Shown here: in pieces, positions 1-9,253 of the stretch | Layout of the letters: each line of letters opens with the position of its first letter | Position numbering within the stretch: position 1 is the stretch's first letter | Origin: Muribaculaceae bacterium | Lineage (GTDB): Bacteria; Bacteroidota; Bacteroidia; Bacteroidales; Muribaculaceae | Assembly (NCBI GenBank): GCA_029061255.1 | Contig: JAIDSL010000102.1 | Span: forward strand, 1-64,000 | Direction of reading: 5' to 3' | DNA: 64,000 bases | Made by a program: the position numbers and the translations under genes | Notes under the pieces: generated by a model | The model's database searches: none | What the model saw: the letters and a program-made list of their open reading frames with translations, nothing else | Told to the model about the DNA's origin: nothing

Positions 1-1058
1 ACGCAGGGGGGCAACGACACCTCGATACCGGCATTGCTAGCCATCATGATGGCCTCCTTGTAGTCGGCAGCCACCTTGTCGCGCTTCCAGATATTGTGTA
101 TGTCTGCCCAGTCAGTCACGATCATACCGTCCCAGTTGAGCTGTTCCTTGAGCCAGACGGTAAGCATCTCATGGTTGGCATGGAATGGAATACCGTTGAC
201 AATGCCGGAGTTGACCATGATTGAGAGGGCACCTGCGCGGATTGCCATCTTATATGGTTGGAAGTATTTCTCGCGGAGGTCGATGGGGCTGATGGATGCC
301 GGGGTGCGGTCCTTGCCTGTGGTGGGGACACCATAAGCCATATAGTGCTTCAAGCAGGCAGCCACATTGTTAAGGCCCACGTGGTTGGGATCATCACCCT
401 GATAGCCTTTTACCATCTCCACTGCCATGGCTCCGTTGATATATGGGTCTTCACCGAAGCTTTCCCACATACGGCTCCATACCGGGTTGCGCCCGAGGTC
501 CATGACGGGATTGTAGACCCAAGGAATTGAAGCAGCACGAGATTCGTAAGCACAAATAGCAGCACCTTCGCGTACGAGGTCACGGTTGAACGAAGCAGCC
601 ATATTGATTTCCTGAGGGAAGAGTGTGCCTCCGGTGGTGTAGGTTGTGCCATGGTTCTGGTCAACGCCGTAGATGTCAGGCACACCGATATATTTCATCG
701 ATTCCTCTTGGATGGTACCGATCACATAGTGCCACGTTTCTACGCTCTGCGCCTCACCGAGTGGAGTGTTGAGGATGGAGCCGACACGGTATTTCTCGAA
801 TGCCTCCTGCATCTTGGCGGCGTCGAGAGTGAACTTTCCGTTCTCTCCCGTAGCTTTGTAGTCGGTAAGCTGTCCGATCTCGATTTCACACATCTGTCCG
901 ATCTTGTCTTCGAGCGTCATCTTGCCTACGATTTCCTTCACTCTCTTCTCGATGTCGTTGTCAGAGGGAATGGCAGCCTCTCCCGATCCGGAGCTGCCGT
1001 TCTGTCCGCATGCTGTCAGAATAAGTCCCGACAGCAGGGTGATGGTAAGTTTTTTCAT
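1..1058 (-). CDS. Glycoside hydrolase family 3 beta-glucosidase, lipoprotein (C-terminus outside window)
   Basis: Minus-strand frame open from ATG at 1058 to the window edge: MKKLTITLLSGLILTACGQNG... then ...MTLEDKIGQMCEIE..., PLGEAQSVETWHYVIGTIQEES, GVDQNHGTTYTTGGTLFPQEINMAASFNRDLV, GMIVTDWADIHNI, typical of GH3 N-terminal domains. Not in the ORF track because it has no stop in the window. Confidence 0.88.
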   Translation of the reverse strand, partial: MKKLTITLLSGLILTACGQNGSSGSGEAAIPSDNDIEKRVKEIVGKMTLEDKIGQMCEIEIGQLTDYKATGENGKFTLDAAKMQEAFEKYRVGSILNTPLGEAQSVETWHYVIGTIQEESMKYIGVPDIYGVDQNHGTTYTTGGTLFPQEINMAASFNRDLVREGAAICAYESRAASIPWVYNPVMDLGRNPVWSRMWESFGEDPYINGAMAVEMVKGYQGDDPNHVGLNNVAACLKHYMAYGVPTTGKDRTPASISPIDLREKYFQPYKMAIRAGALSIMVNSGIVNGIPFHANHEMLTVWLKEQLNWDGMIVTDWADIHNIWKRDKVAADYKEAIMMASNAGIEVSLPPC

Positions 1059-1181
1059 TGGTATATGTTTTTTTGTTGAAGAATCTAAACGCAAATTTAT
1101 AAAAAAAATCGCTAATATCACACGAAATTTGATAATAAGTAAAAATAAAGATAATAAAGTATATGTGAATGTGAGGATTAA

Positions 1182-1213
1182 TTTGTGGAATAGGGAAATT
1201 TATTTTAAATTTG
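1182..1213 (+). promoter_or_regulatory. Bacteroidetes-type promoter (TTTG-N20-TAAATTTG)
   Basis: TTTG 1182-1185, TAAATTTG 1206-1213, upstream of the metallopeptidase start. Confidence 0.6.
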
Positions 1214-1235
1214 CACTTTAAAATGATAACGAAAT

Positions 1236-2117
1236 ATGAGACTTGACGGAAGAAGACAGAGCGGCAATATCCAGGATCGCCGTGGCATGTCGGGAAAGGC
1301 GATTGGTATCGGAGGTGGTATCATTGGAGTGATAATTGCGGCAGTGATCACGCTGATGTCGGGCGGTGGTGTCGGAGATGTGGCGCAGTCAGTATTCAAT
1401 GCCATGCAGCAGCAGGGTGATGTGCAGACACAGCAGGCAGTCCAGCTCGATGCCGAGGATCAACGGCTGTACGATCTTTCGTCGAAAGTGCTTGCCGGCA
1501 CTGAAGATGTGTGGACCAAGATCTTCCGTGAGCAGGGATGGGGAGAATATAAGGCTCCGCAGATGGTGATCTACAGCGGCTCCATACAGACAGGTTGCGG
1601 TCAAGGCACAGCACAGACAGGTCCTTTCTACTGCTCGGCAGACGAGACCGTCTATATCGACCTTGATTTCTTCAAGTCGATGCAGAGCCAGATAGGAGCA
1701 TCAGGCGATTTTTGCTATGCCTATGTAATAGCACATGAAGTGGGCCACCATGTGCAGAATCTTCTCGGCACTTTGAATAAGGCACATTCCGCTATGGCTC
1801 GTCTTCCGGAAAAAGAAGCAAATAAGATAAGCGTATGCCTTGAGCTTCAAGCCGATTACTATGCCGGTGTATGGGGACATACCGACAATGAGATGTTCGG
1901 GTCGATAGAACCCGGCGACATAGAAAACGCCATAAATGCGGCTTCAAAGATCGGCGACGATTACATACAAAAGAAGGCTTATGGCTATGAGATACCTGAT
2001 GCCTTCAACCATGGGCGCAGCGAGTGGCGTGTACACTGGCTTTCGAAAGGTCTGAAGACCGGAGACGCGTCGATGTCGGCAGCAGATACATTCTCCGGCT
2101 CATATCCACCTATGTAA
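1236..2117 (+). CDS. YpfJ-family neutral zinc metallopeptidase
   Basis: 293 aa; N-terminal RLDGRRQSGNIQDRRG, a TM segment and HEVGHHVQ zinc motif. Confidence 0.93.
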   Translation: MRLDGRRQSGNIQDRRGMSGKAIGIGGGIIGVIIAAVITLMSGGGVGDVAQSVFNAMQQQGDVQTQQAVQLDAEDQRLYDLSSKVLAGTEDVWTKIFREQGWGEYKAPQMVIYSGSIQTGCGQGTAQTGPFYCSADETVYIDLDFFKSMQSQIGASGDFCYAYVIAHEVGHHVQNLLGTLNKAHSAMARLPEKEANKISVCLELQADYYAGVWGHTDNEMFGSIEPGDIENAINAASKIGDDYIQKKAYGYEIPDAFNHGRSEWRVHWLSKGLKTGDASMSAADTFSGSYPPM

Positions 2118-2131
2118 ACCATAATTTAGAA

Positions 2132-3430
2132 TTAGGGGTTTAGGGTGAAGCGGATACCGAGGTTCAGGTTGAAGTTCCAAGGATGATCCTTATAGATGGT
2201 GGATAGATTGGAGCCATCGTTGAAGTAGTAGCTGACTCCGGGCTCTGCGAATATGCCGATATTGGGCAGAGGCTTCAACTGTAGTCCGGGAGCGGCATTG
2301 ACCGACCATTGCATAGGTTTCTCTTTCTGAGAAGAATATTGCTCAAGTGATAGACCATCAGCTGCGGATTTAGTCTGGAACCGATTGCTCACGCATTTCT
2401 CTCCCATTACTCCGGCAGAGAGGTATAGGTCGACCGCTTTCCATGACCATACTGAAAGTTTGACGTTGAGAGGAATGCCTATGTAATGCATCTGTCGTTC
2501 TCCTGAAGATGCTTTATTGCCTTGGCTTACAGTGAAGTCAGAAGATAAAGATGTATACATGACTCCCGTCTCAATACCGACGCGATCCGTCAGGCTGTAT
2601 TGGAAGGTAATGCCTGCCTTTACAGGCTGATGATGGTGAGTTTCTGTGTTTATGGGGATTTCGTCAGGATCTTCATTAAATGGGGGATAATTCGAAGACC
2701 CAAAGTTAGGATCTCCGACTGAATTGCTGCCGGGATCAGAATTGACGAAATCATCGTCATAATTAGGATAATTGTTGCCCCATAGCGGACCGTTGCCAAT
2801 GTTTGTGCCGGGTCTCTGCCCCATACTTCCGGTTGCCTGTCCTATCCCGGAAGCGTAGGCTGCTACTGCGTACCTGCCATTCTGATTTATATGGTTTCTC
2901 CGTTTAGGAGCTATACCGGCATAAAGATGCTTTGTTTTCCCTGTATCGGTTTGTCTATAATCCCTTATCCCGGTGTCATCTTCTATATCCTTAAGTTCCT
3001 GAGAAATCGTGTCGGTGTATGAAGTGATATTCTCATCCTCGGATGTAGATGATGTGAATGTTTCCTCTTGTTTCCCATTGTTTGAAGAAACGGCTATCTT
3101 TGGGGATATAATTAAAGTTGCAGCCGGAGCCTGTTTGGTGGTTGTCGGAAGTGATTGCATGGGTTCGCCTCCGGTGTTTTCAGGGAGTGAAGAGTAAGCC
3201 GCAGCTCTTGTATCGCTGACTTCGAGTGTTTCCCCACGGCTGATCCATAAGAGAAAACTTCCTCCTATCGAAAGCAAAGCGAGTAGCGCTGCGGCTACCG
3301 CCGCCTTCCTTCTCCAAGAACTTTTGGGCGCGGGAGTTTCAACCCCAAGGCTTTCCCAGAGTCCTTCAGGCGCATCCATCTCAAAGTCTGAAAGGCCTTT
3401 GCGCAGATCTTCGATCCATTTCTCGTTCAT
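2132..3430 (-). CDS. Anti-sigma-like N-terminus + TM helix + outer-membrane beta-barrel domain protein
   Basis: 432 aa; short soluble N-terminus, TM (AAVAAALLALLSIGGSFLLWI), low-complexity linker, C-terminal porin-like strands ending GIRFTLNP; overlaps the sigma factor gene by 4 bp. Confidence 0.75.
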   Translation of the reverse strand: MNEKWIEDLRKGLSDFEMDAPEGLWESLGVETPAPKSSWRRKAAVAAALLALLSIGGSFLLWISRGETLEVSDTRAAAYSSLPENTGGEPMQSLPTTTKQAPAATLIISPKIAVSSNNGKQEETFTSSTSEDENITSYTDTISQELKDIEDDTGIRDYRQTDTGKTKHLYAGIAPKRRNHINQNGRYAVAAYASGIGQATGSMGQRPGTNIGNGPLWGNNYPNYDDDFVNSDPGSNSVGDPNFGSSNYPPFNEDPDEIPINTETHHHQPVKAGITFQYSLTDRVGIETGVMYTSLSSDFTVSQGNKASSGERQMHYIGIPLNVKLSVWSWKAVDLYLSAGVMGEKCVSNRFQTKSAADGLSLEQYSSQKEKPMQWSVNAAPGLQLKPLPNIGIFAEPGVSYYFNDGSNLSTIYKDHPWNFNLNLGIRFTLNP

Positions 3431-3993
3431 ATGTCGGGGTTGTTAGATTGATAATTCTTAATTCTTGCTGCCAATAGTGCTTTTGCCCTATGGAACTGGG
3501 AGGCTGATGATGCTTCCTTGATGTTGAGGATGGTGGCTATTTCCTTGTGAGACTTCTCTTCGAATACGTATAGGTTGAAGACTGTTCTGTAGCCTGGTGG
3601 CAGTTCCCTGATCAATTTGTGTAGGGTTTCCATTGATAGTCCTTCGAGTTGCGGAGGTTCGTCGTCTTCCGGTTCTTCTGCTTTCAACGAAAGATTCAGT
3701 ATTTCAGAACGATAGGTATGGCGTATAAATTGAAGTGATTCGTTGATTACAATCCTTGTAAGCCAGGCCTTAAGCGATCCTGGACCTCTATATTCAAAAG
3801 AGGTCATTGAAGCGAAGATGCGAATGAAACTGTCGTGGAGCACATCTTTCACGTCGTCAGGAACAGACAGATAGCGGGTACATACGCCGGTAAGGTAGTC
3901 GGCATATGTACAGTACAAGGCTTTCTTGGCTAAGGGATCATCCTTTCGCATCAACCTTGCGATTCCCTCTTCTCTGTCTTTATGGTCAGTCAA
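3427..3993 (-). CDS. ECF RNA polymerase sigma factor
   Basis: 188 aa; sigma70 region 2 (DVLHDSFIRIFASMTSFEYRGPGSLKAWLTRIVINESL) and region 4 (LPPGYRTVFNLYVFEEKSHKEIATILNI). Confidence 0.93.
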   Translation of the reverse strand: MTDHKDREEGIARLMRKDDPLAKKALYCTYADYLTGVCTRYLSVPDDVKDVLHDSFIRIFASMTSFEYRGPGSLKAWLTRIVINESLQFIRHTYRSEILNLSLKAEEPEDDEPPQLEGLSMETLHKLIRELPPGYRTVFNLYVFEEKSHKEIATILNIKEASSASQFHRAKALLAARIKNYQSNNPDI

Positions 3994-4006
3994 TTTTTCT
4001 ACGATA

Positions 4007-5263
4007 TCATAATGACGTCACAGTGCCGATAAATAGAATTGCGTCGGAGATAGTGTCGCGAATTATATAGACGAATGGACGGTCGAAAACCATTGATATC
4101 GGCTCGAAGCCAGGTCCGGCCGCATTGTCCATTCCGGCAAGACTTGCAGCTGCTCCCTCGGTGCCTTCTTCATCTACAATAATCTTTACAGCGTGGCGGA
4201 ATTGAGATAGAAATAGAGTTTCGTTAGCGGCTTGGTGGATACCACAGGTACATACCTTGTCGAAGCCAATCTGCTTCAGGTAGTCGATCATAGAAATGTT
4301 GATTTCTGTCTCGAATTTCGGCATTTTAAGTATTATTTCATGGTGGGATACTGAAGATTCAAGGTCCTTAAGTGTTTCGCTGTTCAATGAGTTAAGCATA
4401 TTTTCGAATCCTCTCTCATCTTCGGGCTGTAGAAGTGTCATGGTGTATCTGTCGCCGGAGTAAGGTAGACAGACACCTCTTATGCCATCTGCTTCGCAGT
4501 AGATGAGGTCATCGTTTAGATTCATAAATGTGGCCTCTGACCTTGAACCATCAATGTTGCAGAAGACACCCTTATGTGTCAGTTTTTTGTTAAATTCTGT
4601 CTTCCATTTCCCCTTGAAATATGTGGTGTTTAGAAATGCAAGTCTAACGTCCAAGGGGTTTGATAGGAATTCCGGTATCATTCCATTGGTATAATGGCTT
4701 ACGAATTTATTTAGCTTAGATTTTCCTGATTCATCTCCAAGATAAATGGGGAATAATGATCCTCCGAAAATCAATCGGATGTCTGATGCAAATTTAGGTA
4801 GCAGTTTTAGGTCAGGATGATGCCATATTGAGTTGGTGAAGCCGCATTGTGTGTCTCCGTTGAGCATGGGTACTTCTGTCATCAGGGCATTGCAGTATAT
4901 ATTGAGTTCGTGAAGCCCTCCGGGACCATTGCTATAACCCAGTATATCCAATATTTCGTCACGACTTTCCCCCTCGTCGCCATTTGCCATCATTGCGAAT
5001 GTGGAGAATACGCTTATAGGTGACACACAGACATTTCCTTTTTCTCCTTCATAGACTGTCTTAAAGAGTGATGAAGCGAAGCCATTTGATTTGTCAATGT
5101 TGGCAGATGCTATCTTCGCAAGTGGCTGGGCATCTTTCCAAGGTTCATCTCCAAATCCGGGGCAGATTACGAATTTGTTGTTCTCCTGGCTGTCGTCTAT
5201 GTCGGAGCATGCTCCGGAAAGAAGACTCAAGCATGCTATTCCTGCAAATATCAGTTTTTTCAT
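4007..5263 (-). CDS. Serpin-family lipoprotein with canonical inhibitory hinge
   Basis: 418 aa; lipobox LLSGACSD; NTTYFKGKW, VDEEGTEGAAAS hinge, FDRPFVYIIRD serpin signature. Confidence 0.93.
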   Translation of the reverse strand: MKKLIFAGIACLSLLSGACSDIDDSQENNKFVICPGFGDEPWKDAQPLAKIASANIDKSNGFASSLFKTVYEGEKGNVCVSPISVFSTFAMMANGDEGESRDEILDILGYSNGPGGLHELNIYCNALMTEVPMLNGDTQCGFTNSIWHHPDLKLLPKFASDIRLIFGGSLFPIYLGDESGKSKLNKFVSHYTNGMIPEFLSNPLDVRLAFLNTTYFKGKWKTEFNKKLTHKGVFCNIDGSRSEATFMNLNDDLIYCEADGIRGVCLPYSGDRYTMTLLQPEDERGFENMLNSLNSETLKDLESSVSHHEIILKMPKFETEINISMIDYLKQIGFDKVCTCGIHQAANETLFLSQFRHAVKIIVDEEGTEGAAASLAGMDNAAGPGFEPISMVFDRPFVYIIRDTISDAILFIGTVTSL

Positions 5264-5386
5264 AATTGAATAGGTTCTTATAAAATTAACAATATTCGAT
5301 CGAACGTCTATTCAATAAATAAGGAAATATGAAAACCTTGCATGCCGGTGTGAAAAAAAAATTATAGAGATTCACTACACCATTTT

Positions 5387-5474
5387 CACAAAGTATGTCC
5401 ATAAAATGTGGAGATTCTCACAAAATATGTCCATAAAATGTGAGAAACTACACAAAGTATGTACTTAAAATGTG
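5387..5474. repeat. Three 24-bp direct repeats at exact 32-bp period
   Basis: cacaaagtatgtccataaaatgtg (5387-5410), cacaaaatatgtccataaaatgtg (5419-5442), cacaaagtatgtacttaaaatgtg (5451-5474), separated by 8-bp spacers. Confidence 0.95.
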
Positions 5475-5483
5475 ATTGAGGTG

Positions 5484-5514
5484 TTGTGAATATGGAAAAT
5501 TGTATATAATTTTG
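5484..5514 (+). promoter_or_regulatory. Bacteroidetes-type promoter (TTG-N20-TAATTTTG)
   Basis: TTG 5484-5486, TAATTTTG 5507-5514, just downstream of the 32-bp repeat array. Confidence 0.6.
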
Positions 5515-5534
5515 CATACAAAACCATTAGATAC

Positions 5535-6818
5535 ATGAAAAGATTCGCGACAAAAGAGCTTGAGAAATGGAAGTCTTCCCCTCGACGTAAACCGCTCATT
5601 ATCGAAGGGGTGAGGCAGGTAGGCAAGACATGGCTTGTAAAGGAATTTGCCGCCACTCATTACAAGAACATGGTCTATGTAAATTTCGAGCAGCAGATCT
5701 ATCTAAGAGACCTTTTTAAGACAGATTTCGATACAGAGAGGATACTTACAGCGCTCAAAGCGGCTACTCATCAGGATATCATACCCGGAGAGACACTTAT
5801 ATTCCTTGATGAGATACAGGATGCTGAAAATGGATTGACATCATTGAAGTATTTCTGCGAGAACGCTCCCGAGCAGCATGTAGTGGCTGCCGGCAGTCTT
5901 CTCGGAATAGAACTGCATCGCAATTCATCTTTTCCCGTTGGTAAGGTAAGATTCCTGACATTGCGGCCTATGTCTTTCTGGGAGTTCCTGATTGCCGTTG
6001 GAGAGGAAGAACTGGAGAATTTGCTTGAAGCTGGCGATTGGAAAGGTATAAATATTTTCGTACCGAAACTGAAGGAACTCCTTAAAATGTATTATTTTGT
6101 AGGAGGTATGCCCGAGTCGGTACTTGCATTCAGTCTGCGCCGTGATTTCGATGAAGTCAGGGAAATACAAGAAGAAATACTCCATAGCTACGACTTTGAT
6201 TTTTCAAAGCATGCTCCTTCTGAGATTGTCCCACGCATAAGACAGCTTTGGAACTCCTTGCCTGCACAGCTTTCTAAGGAGAACCGTAAGTTTATTTATG
6301 GCCTCGTGAGGGAAGGAGCTCGGGCAAGGGAGTACGAGGCCGCTCTTCAATGGCTTATCGATGGTGGACTCATATATAAGATATGTAATGTCTCCGCGCC
6401 GAGAATTCCACTTAAGAGTTATGAAGAAGAGTCCATTTTTAAGCTCTTTTCCCTTGATGTGGGATTGCTGGGTGCGATGTCATCGCTCGACTCCGAAACA
6501 ATAGTTAAAGGAAACTGTATCTTTACAGAGTTTAAGGGAGCACTTACGGAGCAGTTTGCCCTGCAGGAACTTATATTGAATCATGAGCTTTTCTATTTCG
6601 CCAAGGCGAACTCCCAACTTGAGATAGATTTCCTGATTCAGCATAATGGGAATGTCATTCCTATAGAGGTTAAGGCTGAGGAAAATCTTAGGGCAAGAAG
6701 TCTCAGGCAGTTTGTAGCTGACAATAAGTCGCTTGAAGCCTATCGGCTCTCCATGTCCGACTATCGTAAGGAAACATGGATGACCAATTTGCCTCTGTAC
6801 GCCATAGAATCCCTTTAA
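5535..6818 (+). CDS. AAA ATPase with DUF4143 domain
   Basis: 427 aa; Walker A-like GVRQVGKTW, LIFLDEIQDAE, C-terminal EIDFLIQHNGNVIPIEVKAEEN. Confidence 0.93.
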   Translation: MKRFATKELEKWKSSPRRKPLIIEGVRQVGKTWLVKEFAATHYKNMVYVNFEQQIYLRDLFKTDFDTERILTALKAATHQDIIPGETLIFLDEIQDAENGLTSLKYFCENAPEQHVVAAGSLLGIELHRNSSFPVGKVRFLTLRPMSFWEFLIAVGEEELENLLEAGDWKGINIFVPKLKELLKMYYFVGGMPESVLAFSLRRDFDEVREIQEEILHSYDFDFSKHAPSEIVPRIRQLWNSLPAQLSKENRKFIYGLVREGARAREYEAALQWLIDGGLIYKICNVSAPRIPLKSYEEESIFKLFSLDVGLLGAMSSLDSETIVKGNCIFTEFKGALTEQFALQELILNHELFYFAKANSQLEIDFLIQHNGNVIPIEVKAEENLRARSLRQFVADNKSLEAYRLSMSDYRKETWMTNLPLYAIESL

Positions 6819-8035
6819 TCTTTGACGATGGGGAAGAGGCGGAGGTAGGTGAGGCAGCGCCAGATCCATTCGAAGGGTCCGAAGCGGAAGTAGCGTAGCC
6901 ATAGGGCACTGAAGCAAATCTGGAAGATGAATACGCACAACACGGTGAGTTCTACATAAATTAGGCCGGTGTCGGCACCGAATCCAAAACCGGTGCCGTA
7001 GTAAATGAGCATTCCAATCAGCGACTGCCCGATATAATTGGTCAGTGCCATGCGGCCGGGATAGGCGAGAATTCTCCAAAAGGATGCATTCCGATGGCGG
7101 AGATAAAGCAGACACAATGCTCCTATATATCCGAAAGCTGTAAGATAGACGCTAAGGAAGTATATAAGGCTGTGACCTCCGAGTCCGAACGGATGGCCGG
7201 ATAGGGAGTCCCATGCATATAGACAGGACAGGGGCAGACCGAGACATAGCCCCCACGCAGTAGCCTTGCGAAGAAGGCTTTTTTTTGTCTCGAGATCGGC
7301 ATAAAGGCGATGTCGGCCTATGTAGAGTCCGATCATAAATAGTCCCAATACCTTAAACCAACGGTGTCCGTCTACGAATTCCTGAATCCTTACTATGGCT
7401 CCCTGAATCAGAAAGTCAAATACCTTGCTGTAGCTGTCTGCATCACGCAGCCAGTAAGCGAAGTTATCCTCTGTGATACCGACCTTCGCGCATTCCCTCC
7501 ATTGCCAGTCTACAATGGGAGCCGACAGTGACACTCCTAAAGCTTCCAATATGAAATCAAGCACTACCGGGAGTAAGAGCAGGATCCCCGCTGTCCATAG
7601 CAGCGCTTTATCGGATACCTTCAGGAAGAGGGGAAGAATCATTCCCATCAATGCATACAGCATCAGAATGTCGCCGCTCCATATGTACATAAGGTGCAAA
7701 AAACCAATGATAAGGAGAACTGCCATTCTGCGGTAAAAGATAACGTAAGCGTTTCCTCCTCTTTTAGACACATTTGAGATTATTATAGAGAATCCGATAC
7801 CGAAAAGGAGGGAGAAGATAGTATAGAACTTTCCATCGACGAATATGCTGAGGAAATATTTAGTGATCAGGTCCCACCCGGAAGTCGGCATCATTGATGA
7901 AGCCTCTACGGGGAGAAAAGAATAGAGAGAAAATTCAGGGAAATTGGCCATGCAGATGCCAAGGAGGGCAAAGCCGCGGAGCGCGTCAAGTATGACGTGG
8001 CGCTTCGTGGCTTCGATTGGGGCTGGGGATGTCAT
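6815..8035 (-). CDS. DUF418 family membrane protein
   Basis: 406 aa; LDALRGFALLGICMANFPEF, multiple TMs, C-terminal ALWLRYFRFGPFEWIWRCLTY. Confidence 0.92.
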   Translation of the reverse strand: MTSPAPIEATKRHVILDALRGFALLGICMANFPEFSLYSFLPVEASSMMPTSGWDLITKYFLSIFVDGKFYTIFSLLFGIGFSIIISNVSKRGGNAYVIFYRRMAVLLIIGFLHLMYIWSGDILMLYALMGMILPLFLKVSDKALLWTAGILLLLPVVLDFILEALGVSLSAPIVDWQWRECAKVGITEDNFAYWLRDADSYSKVFDFLIQGAIVRIQEFVDGHRWFKVLGLFMIGLYIGRHRLYADLETKKSLLRKATAWGLCLGLPLSCLYAWDSLSGHPFGLGGHSLIYFLSVYLTAFGYIGALCLLYLRHRNASFWRILAYPGRMALTNYIGQSLIGMLIYYGTGFGFGADTGLIYVELTVLCVFIFQICFSALWLRYFRFGPFEWIWRCLTYLRLFPIVKD

Positions 8036-8065
8036 AGGGTTGTTGGGTTGGTTTTCGCAGAGTTC

Positions 8066-8089
8066 GGACGCACGGGCCGTGCGTCCCTA
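8066..8089. repeat. GGACGCACG palindrome, copy 1 (supplies aminotransferase stop codon)
   Basis: cggacgcacgggccgtgcgtcccta; the terminal 'cta' (8087-8089) is the stop codon of the minus-strand CDS. Confidence 0.9.
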
Positions 8090-9253
8090 CCGGTTTTGTG
8101 TAAAGGACAGGAATCTTTCAAGGCCGTCAGCAAGGACGGAGCGTGGGCAGGCTATATTCCAACGCATGTAGCCTTCGCCGTCCGTTGATCCATACATAGT
8201 GCCTGAATTAAGCCAAAGGCTTACATCTTCAATCAACTTTTCCTCGAGATTTTCAGATTTGAGTCCAAGCTTTGTGCAGTCCATCCATACGAGATAAGTG
8301 GCCTCAAGTCTGGCTATCGGGAAATCAGGAAGATTCTTCTCGCAGAAATCCTTCATATAATCGTAGTTCCTCTTTATATAGTCGAGAAGTTGAGACAGCC
8401 ATTCCTCTCCTTCATTGTATGCAGCTATTGTGGCGATTACTCCGAATGGATTGACATCGCATACTTCATTGATGTTGATGGCTTTGTCGATTCTTGCGCG
8501 AGTGTCCTCATCGGGTGCGATGATATTGGCAATTTGAAGCCCGGCGATATTGAAGGCCTTGCTTGGCGATACGCAGACCACGGCTCTGCATCCTGCCTCT
8601 TTCGCAACGGTGGCGAAAGGAGTGTAGTGGAGGCCGTCAAATACAAACTCACAGTGTATCTCGTCGGATATCACAGTGACCCCATTACGTGCGCATATTT
8701 CCGCTATGCGTTTCAGTTCCTCTCGGCTCCATACCCTGCCTGCAGGATTGTGAGGATTGCATAGCAGCATCATTGTGGTGTCCGGGTCGGCTGCATCCTT
8801 CTCCAATCGGTCGAAGTCTATGTCGTATGTGTCGCCCGCACGGAGAAGTGGACTCTCGAGGATCACGCAACAGTTGTTTCGGATCGACGAGAAGAAACAG
8901 TTGTAGACCGGAGTCTGCACTATCACGTTCTCCCCGGGCTTTGCGAGAGCCTTGATGATAGCCGAGATGGCAGGCACTACGCCCGAAGTGTAGATCATCA
9001 TGTTGCGGTCGATGGTCCAATCGTGTCGACGGCTGAACCATGATATCACTGCCTCATAATATTCATCGGGGACCCGTGTATATCCAAAGATGCCATTGTC
9101 TACTCTCTTATGAAGTGCCTCTATGATGGCAGGGGCTGTCTTGAAGTCCATGTCGGCTACCCACATCGGGAGGACACCCTCAGGGGCACTGTCCCACTTA
9201 TAGGAAAGCGTGCCCCTCCTCGGGGTCACGCTGTCGAAATCATATTTCATCAT
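8087..9253 (-). CDS. MalY/PatB-type PLP aminotransferase (cystathionine beta-lyase)
   Basis: MKYDFDSVTPRRGTLSYKW..., LPMWVADMDFKTAP, SPSKAFNIAGLQ PLP-lysine motif. ORF track start 9298; ATG at 9253/9250 preferred. Confidence 0.93.
   Translation of the reverse strand: MMKYDFDSVTPRRGTLSYKWDSAPEGVLPMWVADMDFKTAPAIIEALHKRVDNGIFGYTRVPDEYYEAVISWFSRRHDWTIDRNMMIYTSGVVPAISAIIKALAKPGENVIVQTPVYNCFFSSIRNNCCVILESPLLRAGDTYDIDFDRLEKDAADPDTTMMLLCNPHNPAGRVWSREELKRIAEICARNGVTVISDEIHCEFVFDGLHYTPFATVAKEAGCRAVVCVSPSKAFNIAGLQIANIIAPDEDTRARIDKAININEVCDVNPFGVIATIAAYNEGEEWLSQLLDYIKRNYDYMKDFCEKNLPDFPIARLEATYLVWMDCTKLGLKSENLEEKLIEDVSLWLNSGTMYGSTDGEGYMRWNIACPRSVLADGLERFLSFTQNR

Noticed and set aside
5387-5474. Possible mini-CRISPR (24-bp repeats with spacers)
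   Set aside because: Only three units and 8-bp spacers; spacing and promoter position fit operator sites rather than CRISPR.
6480-7115. 211-aa minus-strand ORF overlapping DUF4143 and DUF418 genes
   Set aside because: Arginine/proline-rich out-of-frame translation overlapping two well-supported genes.
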